Assembly: GCA_949130495.1 (NCBI GenBank)
Contig: OX422207.1
Span: forward strand, 829,906,073-829,970,072
Direction: 5' to 3'
Length of the DNA stretch: 64,000 nt
Origin: Sambucus nigra
Taxonomy: Eukaryota > Streptophyta > Magnoliopsida > Dipsacales > Adoxaceae
The notes under the pieces were generated by a model. It did not search any database, was not told where the DNA came from, and saw nothing but the letters and a program-made list of their open reading frames with translations. The translations under genes were made by a program, and so were the position numbers. Positions 26,002 through 38,565 of this stretch are shown here, piece after piece; position 1 is the stretch's first letter; each line of letters opens with the position of its first letter.

Positions 26002-29000
26002 TGTGGGTCCAAAATTAAATTAGTAAGAAGAGTGGAGAAAGAGGTCATTCAAACGACATGGTAGGGTCGCGCAAAGTAAAGCTTAAAATAACATGCCACT
26101 TATTTACAGTGGCATGTCGCACAAAGGTTCACATGAAGTAAGCATCGAACGAGGTGGAGAAGTCATTCGAATGACTTGGACTTATCGTTAGAATGACGTC
26201 GATCGAAAGTTTTTAGTCAGATTGTCCTTATGCGTTGTCACATTTTTTACCATTAGATCATTGATATGTCAAACCAGATTAGATAAAACGAAAATTTAGA
26301 CTTTGGGAGGATTTTATAAGGGTGTTTTTGGGCATTTGTTGGGAGAAAATTAGAAGTAGGGGGAGAGAGAGAGAGGTGGGTGGTCTTGAACCTACTTGCA
26401 CCACAAACCACCATCCCTCCAGCATTCTACCACCATTAAACACCATCTTCTTAGTATATTCCACAACATTTGAAGTATTTACACCCATTTTCACCATTAT
26501 TGAAGAAGACCTATGAATTTTGGACAAATATTGATTTTTTTTAGAGAAGATGAAGATTGAGCTTTCATGGAGTTTGAAGTGGGTCTTGCTGGGAAGCTTG
26601 GATGGAGAATATTTTGGAGATTTTAGAGGATGAATTTGGTAACCCCTTGAGGCTACCTTTGGAGGTTGGGGTTTCTCCTCCTACACCACCATTCGAGGTA
26701 TTAGAAGTGGTAAAATCTATCCTTAGTATTTAAGATTTTATTTGCATTATTTGTAGTCTTGTTGTTAGATTACACAAATATTGTGCATTTTATTATATGA
26801 TGAAAATCATGTGTAGTAAATAATAAATTTTTTTATGGAGTAACATTGTTGGTAAAATGTTGTTTTTTGAAAATAAATAATGAATAAATATTTCAAAGTC
26901 TTGAAATATTAAAAGTTGACATTTTGTGAGAATAGTGTATTTTTCTAGAAAGATTGATGCTAAATATTTTATGGAATAAAATGTTTGAAGACAATGCTTT
27001 ATGTTGTTAAACATTGATGAAATAATGTTTTAAAGTTTCTTGCAAAAATGAAGATTTTGTGAAAAATGGATACTTGTTGAGTTTGAAGAAATTAAAAATG
27101 TCTTTTATGCTTTGAAAGTGTATTTTTACAAATATGATGAATTTCTAGAATGAAAAATATGTTTAACCGATTTAATAGGATTTTAAGGTTTAAAATCCGT
27201 CTTCTCATGCATATAAACTCGTAGTAATTGGATGATGAATGTGTAAACAAGTTTAAAGAATATTAGTTGGGTTAAAATATGGAATAAAGAAAAAGTGGAA
27301 ATTCTAGTCTTCATGTGTGGGAAAATAGGATTAAAGGTATAATGAACATAAGGTTGTAAGACTACATGTGTTGATAAAAAGAAATGGTGTTTTCTTATAA
27401 AAGTAGTCTTGAAGTGTATTTAGATTTATTGAAAAAAGAAAGTAAAGAAATGACTATTTTGGAAAATGGTTAATGAAAGGTTGAACAAGTGTTAATGGTT
27501 AAACATTGGAAAGTTTGTGCGTAACTAAAAAATATTATAAAAGATTAACACTTATGAAATTGAAATGGAAATAATGGAATAAAGATGTTTCCAATTAAGA
27601 AGAATATTACTCTACGGTTAAAAGGTGTTAAAGTATTAAAACACTTAAGGAGTTAGTATGGTTAACTGATTAGTGTTTTTGGACAATTAACACTTGGAAA
27701 AATGGAGTAAAGGGTGAGTTTGGAAACAAATGGGTAAGATGGTAATTTTACTTTAAGTGGAACATTTTTATGAAATAAAAATGTTAGGAAAGGTGTTACA
27801 CAAATTGGTTCTAAATGAATATGATTTTTTGGAATAAAATTAAGGTTAAAGTTTAAAGGACTTGAAATGGTAAATTTCAAAGTATAACACAAGTTGGGGT
27901 GAAACCTTGGGTTTTGTCTTTGGTCGGGTTAAAGAAATGTTGGAATAATGTGGACATTTATAAAATGTTAAAACACACTAAAAGGAACTTGGATGATAAT
28001 GAGATAATTAAGGAGGGCCCATAGCCCTGGTATAAAAGACCCAAAATAATTGGTCAGAGCATATCGTACGCATAGCCGGTGGTGTGGAGCCCGTTGAAGT
28101 ATGAGACAATTGGAAGATTCTGAGAAAAGATAAAGGAATAAGGAACATGTCAAGAAATGGGTTATGTGGTGAAATTTGTTAATACAGCCTAACTTCAATG
28201 AATTCATTAATATTCCGGTAAAGGTTAAAATTGACAGTAAATGTGTAATTGATTAAGGTCTATAAAGTAAAGAAAAAGGTAAAGTAAGTGGATAAATGAT
28301 TGATTTAGAAACCAAAGCGGTTAAACCAATAATTAACACGAGAAAGTGTTGTTAAAGGTTCTCAAATATTAAATGAGTATTTTCACACACGGTGTTCACA
28401 TGTGTTAAAATGGTGGGTTTCAACTAAAATTCTAATATGTATTTGATAAAATAAAAGGGTGATTTCTGTAAACAAATGGTTCTGGTTAAATCAAATATAG
28501 TGGTTTAAAGTATTGAACCGTGTGTGTTAAATAAAGCGAGAAATTAAAAAATGAGAGAAGTCTTTTATAAGATTAAGTAAATCAATCTGGATAAATAAGG
28601 TTTTTGAAAGTAAAATTATTTCATGCATTAAGTATAGGCATATTTATGTATATATATGTATACAAGTTAATTGCATGTTCACGTAGGCATAACGTGCTAG
28701 ATTCTCCTTTCTGCCGTTCGATTCTATTTGGACTTGTATATTTCCCACTAAGCATTATCTCACACCCTCGCTTCGTTATGATAGGTTGGAAGCGGTTTCA
28801 TATTTTGAGAGCGTTATACAGGTAAGTACTTTTTTTATTTTACGTTAGTAGCTCTGAATTCTTAGACTTCAAGGTTCTCCCATGGGCCCCTCGGGTAGTT
28901 TATTTTGAAACTGGAATCGCATGCCAAATAAGTGAATGTCAATTAAAATAAAATTGGAATAGTAACATTATATATGTTGTTTCATTTCACTTAATACCTA

Positions 29001-29060
29001 ATGCTCGGGTTGGACCTGGTTGACTATGGGTAACCCATAAATTCGGGCTGGGGAGTTACA
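26002..29060 (+). repeat. Element 2 5' LTR (about 3.06 kb)
   Basis: Matches 32,508-36,151 over its length once the 548-bp insert there is removed. Contains the palindrome/hairpin region 26,053-26,215, a TATA (TTTATAAG, 26,313-26,320) and ends in GGGGAGTTACA. By eye it is more diverged from its partner than the Element 1 pair, with many small indels, suggesting an older insertion. Confidence 0.85.
26086..26114. promoter_or_regulatory. Conserved hairpin in Element 2 LTR
   Basis: ACATGCCACT and AGTGGCATGT separated by about 7 bases. The 3' LTR copy (near 32,597-32,627) extends to a 12-bp perfect stem, CGACATGCCACT / AGTGGCATGTCG. The loop differs while the stem is kept. Confidence 0.7.
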
Positions 29061-29062
29061 AA

Positions 29063-29074
29063 TGGTATCAGAGC
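29063..29074 (+). other. Element 2 primer-binding site (tRNA-iMet)
   Basis: TGGTATCAGAGC two bases after the 5' LTR end, followed by TCTAGGTTC. Confidence 0.92.
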
Positions 29075-32000
29075 TCTAGGTTCAAGGTTCCTTTCTGGAG
29101 TGATATGGTGAGGTTGGTGTAGGATCTTTCGACGTCAATGTTGGTTTGGGACATTATGCAAGTTTGGTGATGGTTTAGTTCGTGTCATCGAAGGTAAAGT
29201 CAAAGAGGTTAACACAAATGAGTTAGTGCCAAGTGACACGCGATCAAGTTGATAGTTATTAATGGCTTTCACGCTTCTGATTAGAATTATTAGTAAATTA
29301 TGAGTGTTCGTGCTGACTAATAGTTGTGACACCATGGTTGTCACTGTGAGGTGCTTGTGTTAAATTCGAGATGGCATATAATCATTTGAGATGTTTATAG
29401 AGTGAGTAACGCCCATTGAGCGAGTGGCATAAGTTTTATACAGTAAATGGTAGATGTTGATGGCTAGGCTTTTGTGACTAGGCACTGATGGTTGGTGATT
29501 AGAAAGTATATAGCCCTTAGGTGCAGAACTTATGGGTAGTTAATGCTGGTATTGTAATTAGGAAAATTCGATCCTTGGAGTGATATCATAATTGATGGTA
29601 GTCCGATGAACATATGCAGTTGTGTAGGATAATAGTGGTAGCGTCGTGATCTTTTGTGTGGGATGTATTGTGTGATAACTTTGACGATAAGATTAGCCTT
29701 GGTAGTGTCAACAGTGAGTAGTGTTCTTTGTAACCTACATGTAAAGGTTGTGTATCTTATGTATGGAGACTAGATGACTGAGTGACATTCGTAAGTATTG
29801 ATATTGTGGTGAGAAACTATTTGGTTTCCTTGGTTGAGGACTTGGGTTTAGTGTGTCTTAATTATAATATGGTATTGAGGAATGGGAACTCATGTGGCAT
29901 TTGTAATGTGGGACTTGGTATTTATAGGCAATAGTCGATGTCCCATATCTTACCAAGATCTATATAGTCGTGTTAACTTGTAAATTAGCGCATGGTGTGA
30001 TGTTTACATAATAGCACAATTTAGTTGTCGCGACTGAACATTCATTGAAGATTAGGTGAGCTAGACGTTGAGGTTCATAGGTTATATGCGACATCTTGTA
30101 CCCTGCCATAGTCCGTAGTAGAGTTAGTTGTGGTTTATACGTGGCTTATAGAGACGACCATTTGGAAGAAAGATAAAATCACTATCTAAGCATAGAGACT
30201 CATTTTAGCCGTCGAGGTAATGGCTAGGTGCGAGGTGATACTAATGTGAGAGTAGTTCATAGGCATTTTGAGGCGCCCAAATGATGAATTGTGTTTGGAG
30301 TCATTAAGGATAAAGATTGAATGTTGTGAAACCTTGAGGTGTTTGATAGTTAAAGTGCACTATAGGTAGAAGTTCGTGGACTAGTGTCTTTGCGAGCACC
30401 AAGTAACCATGATGTGGTCATTCAAAGGTTTGTATAGCGTACCTACAATGATAAAGGTATGGATCATAAAATTTTATCAGGTCTTGAGCACGGTTACATG
30501 AAATGTGTTTAGTATCCTTATAAGACCAGTTAGTGCGATGTTAAGGAGCTTTATCATTTTAGTAATGATTATGTTGAGGGTCATGTGATGATCCCAGATT
30601 ACTGGCCGTATAGTGTACATGTCGGGCATGGCATCCCAAATCAGCACATATGGGTAGCATAATACCGAAGGTAGAGTGATAGCTTATGTCATTATAGAAG
30701 TGATGCTGGGATGTTAAGGAATTAATAGTATTAGTGTGGTGATATTCAATTTCGGGGCATATTAGGAAATGCATTCGAGACTTAGTGTGATGATGTGGAG
30801 ACTTGAAAATGGCAACCAAGGTGGAGTAATATCGAAGCACGATAAGTAGGTCGAAATGTATAGATAGTGTATGTTAGGGTAGCCTTGGCACGTGAGGACT
30901 AGTTCTTGGCACGTCTTGCCAAGATGGTGCAGATTAAAGGATTTAGCCGTATGTGATGCTTGCTACCCTTAGAATACCAAGGGCGGCGGGTATAGTCGCC
31001 ACATAAATTCGGTGTGGGTAGAAATCAAAGGTAAGTTTGGTGGCAACCTCGTGTGGTCAAAGGACACGTTAAGGTGAATGCCTCACTTGAACTAATAATT
31101 CTTATGGGAGTTTAGTATTTCGATCACGATATGATAAGGAAAATAATAGCCTAGGTATATTAGGTTGGTGATGTCGTCTCTAGTAATTGGATAAGGTCAA
31201 TGTAAAGAAGAACATGAGTTATTTACCAATCGAATGGTTCATATACACTAAGGATATGAAAGGTGGGGACTTACTAACAAGGAGGGAAGTCGGACGTTGA
31301 CTTCCTAAAGGACGACCAATTCATAAATTACTTTCATATGGAGAGAATGGAGGGTTGTGGTTTGACTCTCCATGAATAGTGACCCAAGCCAGGGTATGTG
31401 GCTAGGATTTGCGCTCGATGAGAACTTGGGAATGTGTGGCATGACTTCAAGTATATAGTGCAGGTTCGCTTTCATAAATCATAATCGAAAGCTCATGTGC
31501 AAAATTACTCGGATGGTTGCTTATTGTTTTACTCTCGTATGTCCTTTTTTAATTTTGATAATCGGGGATCTATATTCTCATCTCTGTAGTGACTTAGATT
31601 GTTGTCATGTCATGGTATGACACAATTGGGTCTGGGAGAGCGCAATGGACTGGATATGGTAAAAGCATATTGATAACTAAATGTGCCCATCTGAGGTATT
31701 CTTGTTATGGAATAAAGTTCTCTATACAGGTGGTTGTGCTTTTTACCATACGATTTTCTCGTAGTACTGATCTTTCTTAGTATTGGTGGACTTTTGATTG
31801 GCTGACGCGACAATTAGCGGCTTGAGATGCATAGAGCGAGATGGTGACCTGAGGTTGCGGTATAGTGTTGGAAATCGAGGAAACTTAGCATAATTTGCCA
31901 CGGTGAGTGGATTCGAGTGGGACTCTAGCGAGTACTCAAGGATGAGACACCTAGGGTAGTGCTAGGTTCATCAAAGTGACTCAGCGAAAGGGGTAAACAG

Positions 32001-32494
32001 GGCACACAGTGATGACTTAATGAGAATATTACTCCTTAGAGTGAGAAAATGATATAGTATGATTATCGGCAAGATCATGCGAGTTGTTTAGTTAGGATAG
32101 CCTAAAAATTTATGAAACACAGGATGTACGATGCTAAGCCAGAATTGATTTTGATGATGAATGCGAAAGCTATTATATTATGATTCACATTGGGTGAGTG
32201 TCGACCTCTAGAGAAGGGTTTTCTCGTAGAGGTGCCGATATGCCTTAGGTACTAGCATAGGTAGCTCTAGAAGTGGTTTGCACTTGATCATAAGGTGAAT
32301 GGATATTTGAAATTGATTGTGTAATGTCATGGTTAACGGGATAGTGAGCATCAAGCATGTTGATTATTTGGTGACCTTAGTGTTGTGGACTTCAATAATT
32401 TTTCCTTGGAGGATTTTATATCTTAGAATAGAAGTTAGTCAACCCAATGAGCTTAAGGAATAAAGGATCGAGAATTTCGAGGACGAAATTCCCC
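29075..32494 (+). other. Element 2 interior, no readable polyprotein
   Basis: 3.4 kb, G/T-rich on the plus strand. All frames are broken into short pieces and no RT (YVDD/FIDD), integrase or CCHC motif was found. It is either a non-coding derivative or a gag-pol too decayed to read by eye. The end, before the PPT, keeps the TTTCGAGGACGAAATTC phrase. Confidence 0.6.
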
Positions 32495-32507
32495 AAGGAG
32501 GGAAGTT

Positions 32508-35500
32508 TGTAATACTGTCCCAATAAGAAGAATGAAAAAGTTAAAGTTCGTTCGAATGACAAGGTAGGATCGCGCGAAGCAAGGCTTCAAACGACATGCC
32601 ACTACTTTACAGTGGCATGTCGCGCGAAGCAAACATCGAATGAAGTGGAGAAGTCATTCTAACGACATGGGCTTATCGTTCGAATGATGTCGATCGATTT
32701 TTTTAATTAGATTACCCTTGTGCGCTGCCACATTTTTTACCATTAGATCGTTGATCTCTCAAAATCCAGATTAACCCAGATTGGATAAAACAGGATTTTA
32801 GACTTTGGTAGGGTTTTATAAGGGTGTGTTTGGGAATTTGTTGGGAGAAAATGGAAGAAGAAAGAAAGGGAGAGGTGGGTGGTCTACCACCTAATCTGAC
32901 CACAAACAACCATCCCTCCACCATTCTAACACCATTTTCTTAGTATATTCCATAATATTTGATGTATTTACACCCATTTTCAGCATTGTTTAAGAAGATC
33001 TACGAATTTTGGAAAAGTTTGGGAGATTTTGGAGAAGATGAAGATGGATCTTCCATGAAGTTTGAAGTGGATCTTGGTTGGAATCTTGGATAGAGCACAT
33101 TTCGGAGCTTTTTAGAGGATGCATTTGGTATCCCCTTGAGGCCATCTTTGGAGGTGGGGGTTGCTCATCCTACACCAACATTTCTACCACCATTGGAGCT
33201 ATTAGAGGTGGAAAAATCTATTCTTAGTATGTAAGACTCTATTTGCATTATTTGTAGTCTTGTTGTTAAATTACACAAATAGGGTGCATTTAATTATATG
33301 ATGAAAATCACATGTAATAAATAATAAACACTTTTATGGAATAAAAATGTTGGTAAAATTTTATTTTTTGTTCATAAAGAATGAATAAATATTTCAAAGT
33401 CATGATATATTAAAAGTTGGTATTTTGTGAAAATGGTGTTTTTTTATAGTAAGATTTATGTTAAACATCTTATGGAATAAAATATTTGAATACAATAATT
33501 TATCTTCTTCAACATTGGTGAAATAATGTTTAAAGTTTCTTGCAAAAGTGAAGATTTTGTGAAAAATGGACATTTGCTGAGTTTGAAGATTTTTTGTTTA
33601 TTTGAAAAAAAACATCATTTTGTAAATGTATGAATGGAACCTCCCTTTTATGCTTTGAATGTGTATTTTTTTCAAGTATGATGAATTTCTATAATGAAAA
33701 ATATGTTTAACCCATTTAATAGTATTTTAAGGTTTAAAATCCATCTTTTCATGCATATAAACTCGTAGTAATTGGATGATCAAAGTATAAACAAGTTTAA
33801 AGAAGATTTAGTTGGGATTAAACATGAAATAAAGAAAACGTGGAAATTTTAGTCTTCAAGTGTGTAAAAATAGGATTAAAACATGAGGTTGTAAAACTAC
33901 ATGTGTTGATAAAAAGAAATGGTATTTTCTTATAAATGTAATTTGAAGTGTAATTAGATTTCTTGAACAAAGAAAGTAAAGAAATGACTAGTTTGGAAAA
34001 TGGTTAATGAAAGGTTGAACAAGTTTTAACGATGAAACAATGAAAAGTTGGTGCGTAACTCAATAATGTTGTAAAAGATTAACACTTATGAAATTGAAAA
34101 GGAAATAATGGGATAAAGATGTTTCCAATTAAGAAGAACATTACTCCAAGGTTAAAAGGTGTTCAAGTATTAAAACACTTAAGGAGTTAGTATGGTTAAC
34201 ATAGTAGTGTTTTGGAAAAATTAATACTTGCGAAAATGGAGTAAAGAGATAGTTAGGAAAACAATGGGTAAGATGGTAATTTTACTTAAAGTGGGACATT
34301 TTTATTAAATAAAAAATGTTGGGAAAGGTATTACACAAATTTGTCCTAAATGAATATGATTTTTGGAAATCAAGGTAAAAGTGTAAAGGACATAAAATGG
34401 TAAATTTCAAAGTATAACACAAGTTGGGGTGAAACTCCAAGTTTTGGCTTTGGCTGGGTGTTGACGCAAAAATTCTCTATCTACGAGGACCAGTTAGAAA
34501 AGGACACATGTCATCCTACGTGGAAATATTTATACTTGCTCGGCACCCGAGGAGGTTTAGTCAGCACCCAAGAAGAGTTAGTCGGCACCCAAAGAGAGTT
34601 AGTCGGCACCCGAGGAGTGTTGGTCGGCATACCAACCAACACATGGCATACCAAGCAACTCAAGGAAGATCAACCATCCTAGAAGACCAACAGTTAGATT
34701 CATTTTATTTAGATATAAATGTATGAATTTATAAAGACATTATATCTCTTTAACTCCCATCACTATAAATACATGTATTCCCTTAGCCAAAGGACGGACA
34801 ACTAAGAAACACCATACACAAGATACACACTCTTTATCTCTCTACACCATATTGTGCTATTGTAAACCCCTGGGAATAAAATAACAGTGGACGTAGGCTT
34901 TATTCATAGCCGAACCACTTTAAAAAACCTTTGTCTCTTATGTGTTTGATGTGATCACCATTTCATCTTCAATCATCATCTTCATACCTCTATTTTTATC
35001 TGTACACCGGGTAAAATGAATGTTGGAATAATGTGGACATTTATAAAATGTTAAAACACCATAAAAGGAACTCGGATGACACCGGAATAATAAAGTATTA
35101 CTCGGAGCCCTAGGGTGAAAGATTCGAAAAAACAGGCCAGATATCGTGCACATAGCCAGTGGTGTGGAGCCCTTTGAAGTATGTAGCAATTGGAAGATTT
35201 AGAGAAAAGATAAAGGAATAAGGAATATGTCAAAAAATGGTTTGTGTTGTGAAATGTGTTAATACAACGTAACTTGAATTAATTAATAAATATTCTGGTA
35301 AAGGTTAAAATGGACAAGTAAATGTGTAATTAATTAATGTCCATAAGGTAAGAGAAAAGATCAAGTAAGTAGGTAAATGGTTTATTAAGCAACCTAAGAG
35401 GTTAACCCGTAATTAACACGAGAAAGTGCTGTAAAAGGTTCTCAAAGATTAAATGAGTATTTTCACACACGATGTTCGCGTGTGTTGAAAGGGTGGGTTT

Positions 35501-36151
35501 CAACGAAAATATTAAAATGTATTGGATAAAATAAAAGGGTGATTTCGGTAAAAAAAAATGGCTCTGGTTAAATCAAATGTAGTGGTTCCAAGAATTGAAT
35601 CGTGTGTGTTAAATAAAGCGAGAAATTCAAAAATGGCAAAAGGTAAGTCTTTAATAAGATCGAGGTAAATTAATCTGGATAAATAGGCTTTTCGAAAGTA
35701 AAACCGTTTCATTCATTAAGTATATGTAAATGTATGTATATATAAATGTATACAAGGTAGTTGCATGTTCACGTAGGCATAATATGTTAGAGTCTCCTTT
35801 CAGCCATTCGATTATATATTGCATGTGTATATTTCCCACTGAGCATTGTTTCACACCCTCACTTTGTTACGGTAGACTGGGATTGGTTTTATATTTTGAG
35901 AGTTTTGTACGGATAAGTACTTTCTTCATTTTACATTAGTATCTCTGTATGCTTGGACTTCTGGTTGCTCCCCATGGGTCCCTCGCATAGTTTATTTTGA
36001 AACTGGAATCGTACGATAAACAAGTTAAATGCTAATTAAAAATAAAACTAGACCAACAACATTATATAGGTTATTTCATTACATTTCACACCCAGCGCTC
36101 GAGTCGAACCGGGTTTATTGGTAACCCATAAATTCGGGCCAGGGCGTTACA
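32508..36151 (+). repeat. Element 2 3' LTR (3644 bp with insert)
   Basis: Starts TGTAATACTG and ends GGGCGTTACA. TATA at 32,815-32,822. Interrupted at 34,459-35,006 by an unrelated solo LTR; without it and one 5-bp target copy the length is about 3.09 kb, close to the 5' LTR. Confidence 0.88.
34459..35006 (+). mobile_element. Solo LTR, 548 bp, inside Element 2 3' LTR
   Basis: The insertion is absent from the 5' LTR (junction near 27,930). It begins TGTTGACGC and ends CTGTACA, flanked by CTGGG (34,454-34,458) and CCGGG (35,007-35,011), a probable 5-bp duplication with one change. Near its end are AATAAAATAA, GTGGACGTAGGC and CCGAACCACTTTAAAAA, a wording common at the end of plant LTRs. A 24-bp repeat (CGGCACCC-AGGAG units, four copies, about 34,541-34,630) gives a repetitive frame that is not a gene. 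Confidence 0.8.
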
Positions 36152-36589
36152 ATACGGGCCCAAGTACGTTATAAGAGTCTCCAAAATCGAACTATAAACC
36201 CCGGCAGCCTATTCTAGACTATTTCGACCCATTTACTATCACTGATGCACTCAAAAAGATCATCTGAGTCACCCAACTAAAAATATGCCATCCTCTCATA
36301 AATCTGGTTCGACACATGCATTCAGTACGCGCCATCCATAAAACATGAGAATCCGCCAATATATATCTCTATCGACGTAACATAATAAACCATCATTATT
36401 CACTCATAAATGACATATAATAAATCAGATCTCTATTTACTTATCACACATAAGTAAATAATAAAAATAATAAATGTTAATCATTTTCTCTAATTAATAT
36501 TTAGCAAAACCAATTTAATTTCCCCAATTAAATTAATGAATCCATGCACACGTGGAAATTAAATTCTCATAAAAGTATGGGGTATTACA
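36152..36589 (-). mobile_element. LTR fragment related to Elements 1 and 3
   Basis: In minus sense it begins TGTAATACCCCATAC at 36,589, the same start as Element 3, and contains the shared core (GAGTGCATCAGTG... GGGTCGAAATAGTC) near 36,300-36,190. It stops exactly at the end of Element 2, so Element 2 probably inserted into this older LTR. Confidence 0.6.
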
Positions 36590-38565
36590 ACTTAGTTCTA
36601 TCCTTCCACCTCCCTTTTGGTGTTTACAAATTACTATGTATTAACTCCTTAAAATTAACATGGTTTGATGATCAATTTCCTCCGATGGGGAGGAAAGACG
36701 AATAATAACAGGAGGAATCAATTACATCATAATTTTAAAATGTAGATGGGAATTTTGGGTCAATTAAGTTTATTATCCCATTAAGTTAGAACAATATCCA
36801 ATTGTCATTTTAACTCCTTGAAACTTAATCCCATAAAAAATTTACTTAAAGACTAACTAGTGAGTGAAAGTTGAATTAATATTTTAACTCTTATAATCAA
36901 CATTAAAAAATCAATGCCCAATTAAAATGAGAGAATTAATCAATTAAATTCTAAAATGGCATCACTCTAGTGGCAATGAAAATATGATCCTTTTTACAGC
37001 TTAGTTCCCTTGTGACATGAGATTTCTTGAAGGGATATTAAGTCACATCACCTTAAACTACACATATTTTCTTTCATTATATCATCTGAACACTTCAGGA
37101 AACTTTTGTCCAATATAATGAGTAGTCGAGGTCTTTTATTTCTACTCCTAATGACAGTGACTCTGAAGTGTATGATATCATTAATTATATTTAAGTGTAT
37201 ACCATTAATTTGTTCATTGAAGCTAAACTAAATCGTGTAGAAATTTCTCGATGGGAGAACTGAACTCACTCACATTTAATTTCACTGGATTATCACTTAA
37301 GTGTCTCGAGAATACTAGATGCCGTGAATAATTCCATTTGATGGGCGGCCAAATCAAATCTGACATGATAAAGTAATCACGTCACATTCTCGAAACACAT
37401 ATGGAGATCACAGGGTTTATCTCCTCTCCCACTTAATATTTTTAACTTGAGTGTATTTCGAAAAATAATTCATTCAATTCAAAATGGTCAAATTAAATCC
37501 TTGCCAATTTCAAATTTAATTAAATTTCCCGATATCAGGATTTTAATATTGTAAAACTAAAACTAATTTTATGATGAAATAAAAGTCTGAGATCAAAATT
37601 TAATTATACCTTTAAATTAATTACACGATTAAATTCAATTTAGAAATGAATAAATGAAAAGAGATTTTCAGAAAAAATGCAATATAGGCCGATCTCAATA
37701 AAAGTCCATGTTATCTATAATAACATGTGATCCTAATTAGTTAAATAATTAGCATACAAAATTATCAACATGTAATATGTAAGAATTATAATAAAATATA
37801 AAAAGAAGCAATCATAATTCAAATAGGAATAAAATGCCTACCCCATCATTACATAGAGATCTTATTGAAGTAGAAGTCTTAAAGAACAAGTAATTCGCTA
37901 GAAACTTTAATATATTATGGAGTTCTTCACATGTTAATCTAGTGGAAATAATCCATTATGGTCAAGGAAGAGTTGGTACGAAGGATTTGCTATGCAAATA
38001 GATAAAAAAGAGTGTCTATGCAAATAGATCCAAAAACACTTATCAAATAAACTTTAACACACTATCAGGGTCAGATCGATCTGGTTCGGGTTGGATCTAT
38101 CTGATTCCCTTATTGATTGATCCGATGAGCCTTCAGATTGATAAGAGTCTGTAGCCCATCTTCTTCATCACGGGTTTACAATTTTCATGCAAAAGTGACC
38201 ATAACATTGTCGGATCTTCACGAAACTTTGTCCAACACCATAACATAGGTAAACACATTGTTATAAATTACAAAAAAACTATTACACACCCTTACGATAT
38301 CCTCTATATACATCAATAAAAAAATAATTAAGAAAACCTATATATTACAATTATAATGAATATAAGAGAGAAAAAATACGTACGGATATACTATCTTAGG
38401 AACTAATCACAAACAATTTGACCATAATGGAAGTGATATAATCATATAATCTCTCCAAAACCATGTTAATATGATACCATACGCAAAGATGCAAATAATA
38501 TACAAAATACAAAAGCAAGGTTTTTTTAATGTTGGACAACATGAACCTCTCCCTATAACTATGTC
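36590..38565. other. AT-rich retroelement-like interior, nothing coding
   Basis: No motif-bearing frame. By position it would be the interior (minus sense) of the element whose LTR/PBS lies at 38,566-38,600. No gag was recognised. Confidence 0.35.

Larger units (their letters stand above)
26002..36151 (+). mobile_element. Element 2: LARD-like LTR retrotransposon
   Basis: Plus-strand element: 5' LTR about 26,002-29,060, PBS 29,063-29,074, interior to 32,507, PPT 32,495-32,505, 3' LTR 32,508-36,151. Before the PPT is TTTCGAGGACGAAATTC, the phrase typical of the end of Tekay/Del-type gypsy elements, yet the 3.4-kb interior has no readable polyprotein. The 5' edge is not clean (TGTGGG against TGTAATACTGTCCC in the 3' LTR) and no target duplication was found, so the start is approximate. 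A separate solo LTR interrupts the 3' LTR. Confidence 0.8.

Noticed and set aside
34458..34726. Repetitive open frames with GTQRELVGTRG-type units
   Set aside because: Produced by 24-bp repeats within a solo LTR; not a protein.
26002..36156. Clean 5-bp target duplication for Element 2
   Set aside because: Bases before 26,002 (AAAAT) do not match those after 36,151 (ATACG), and the 5' edge is uncertain.
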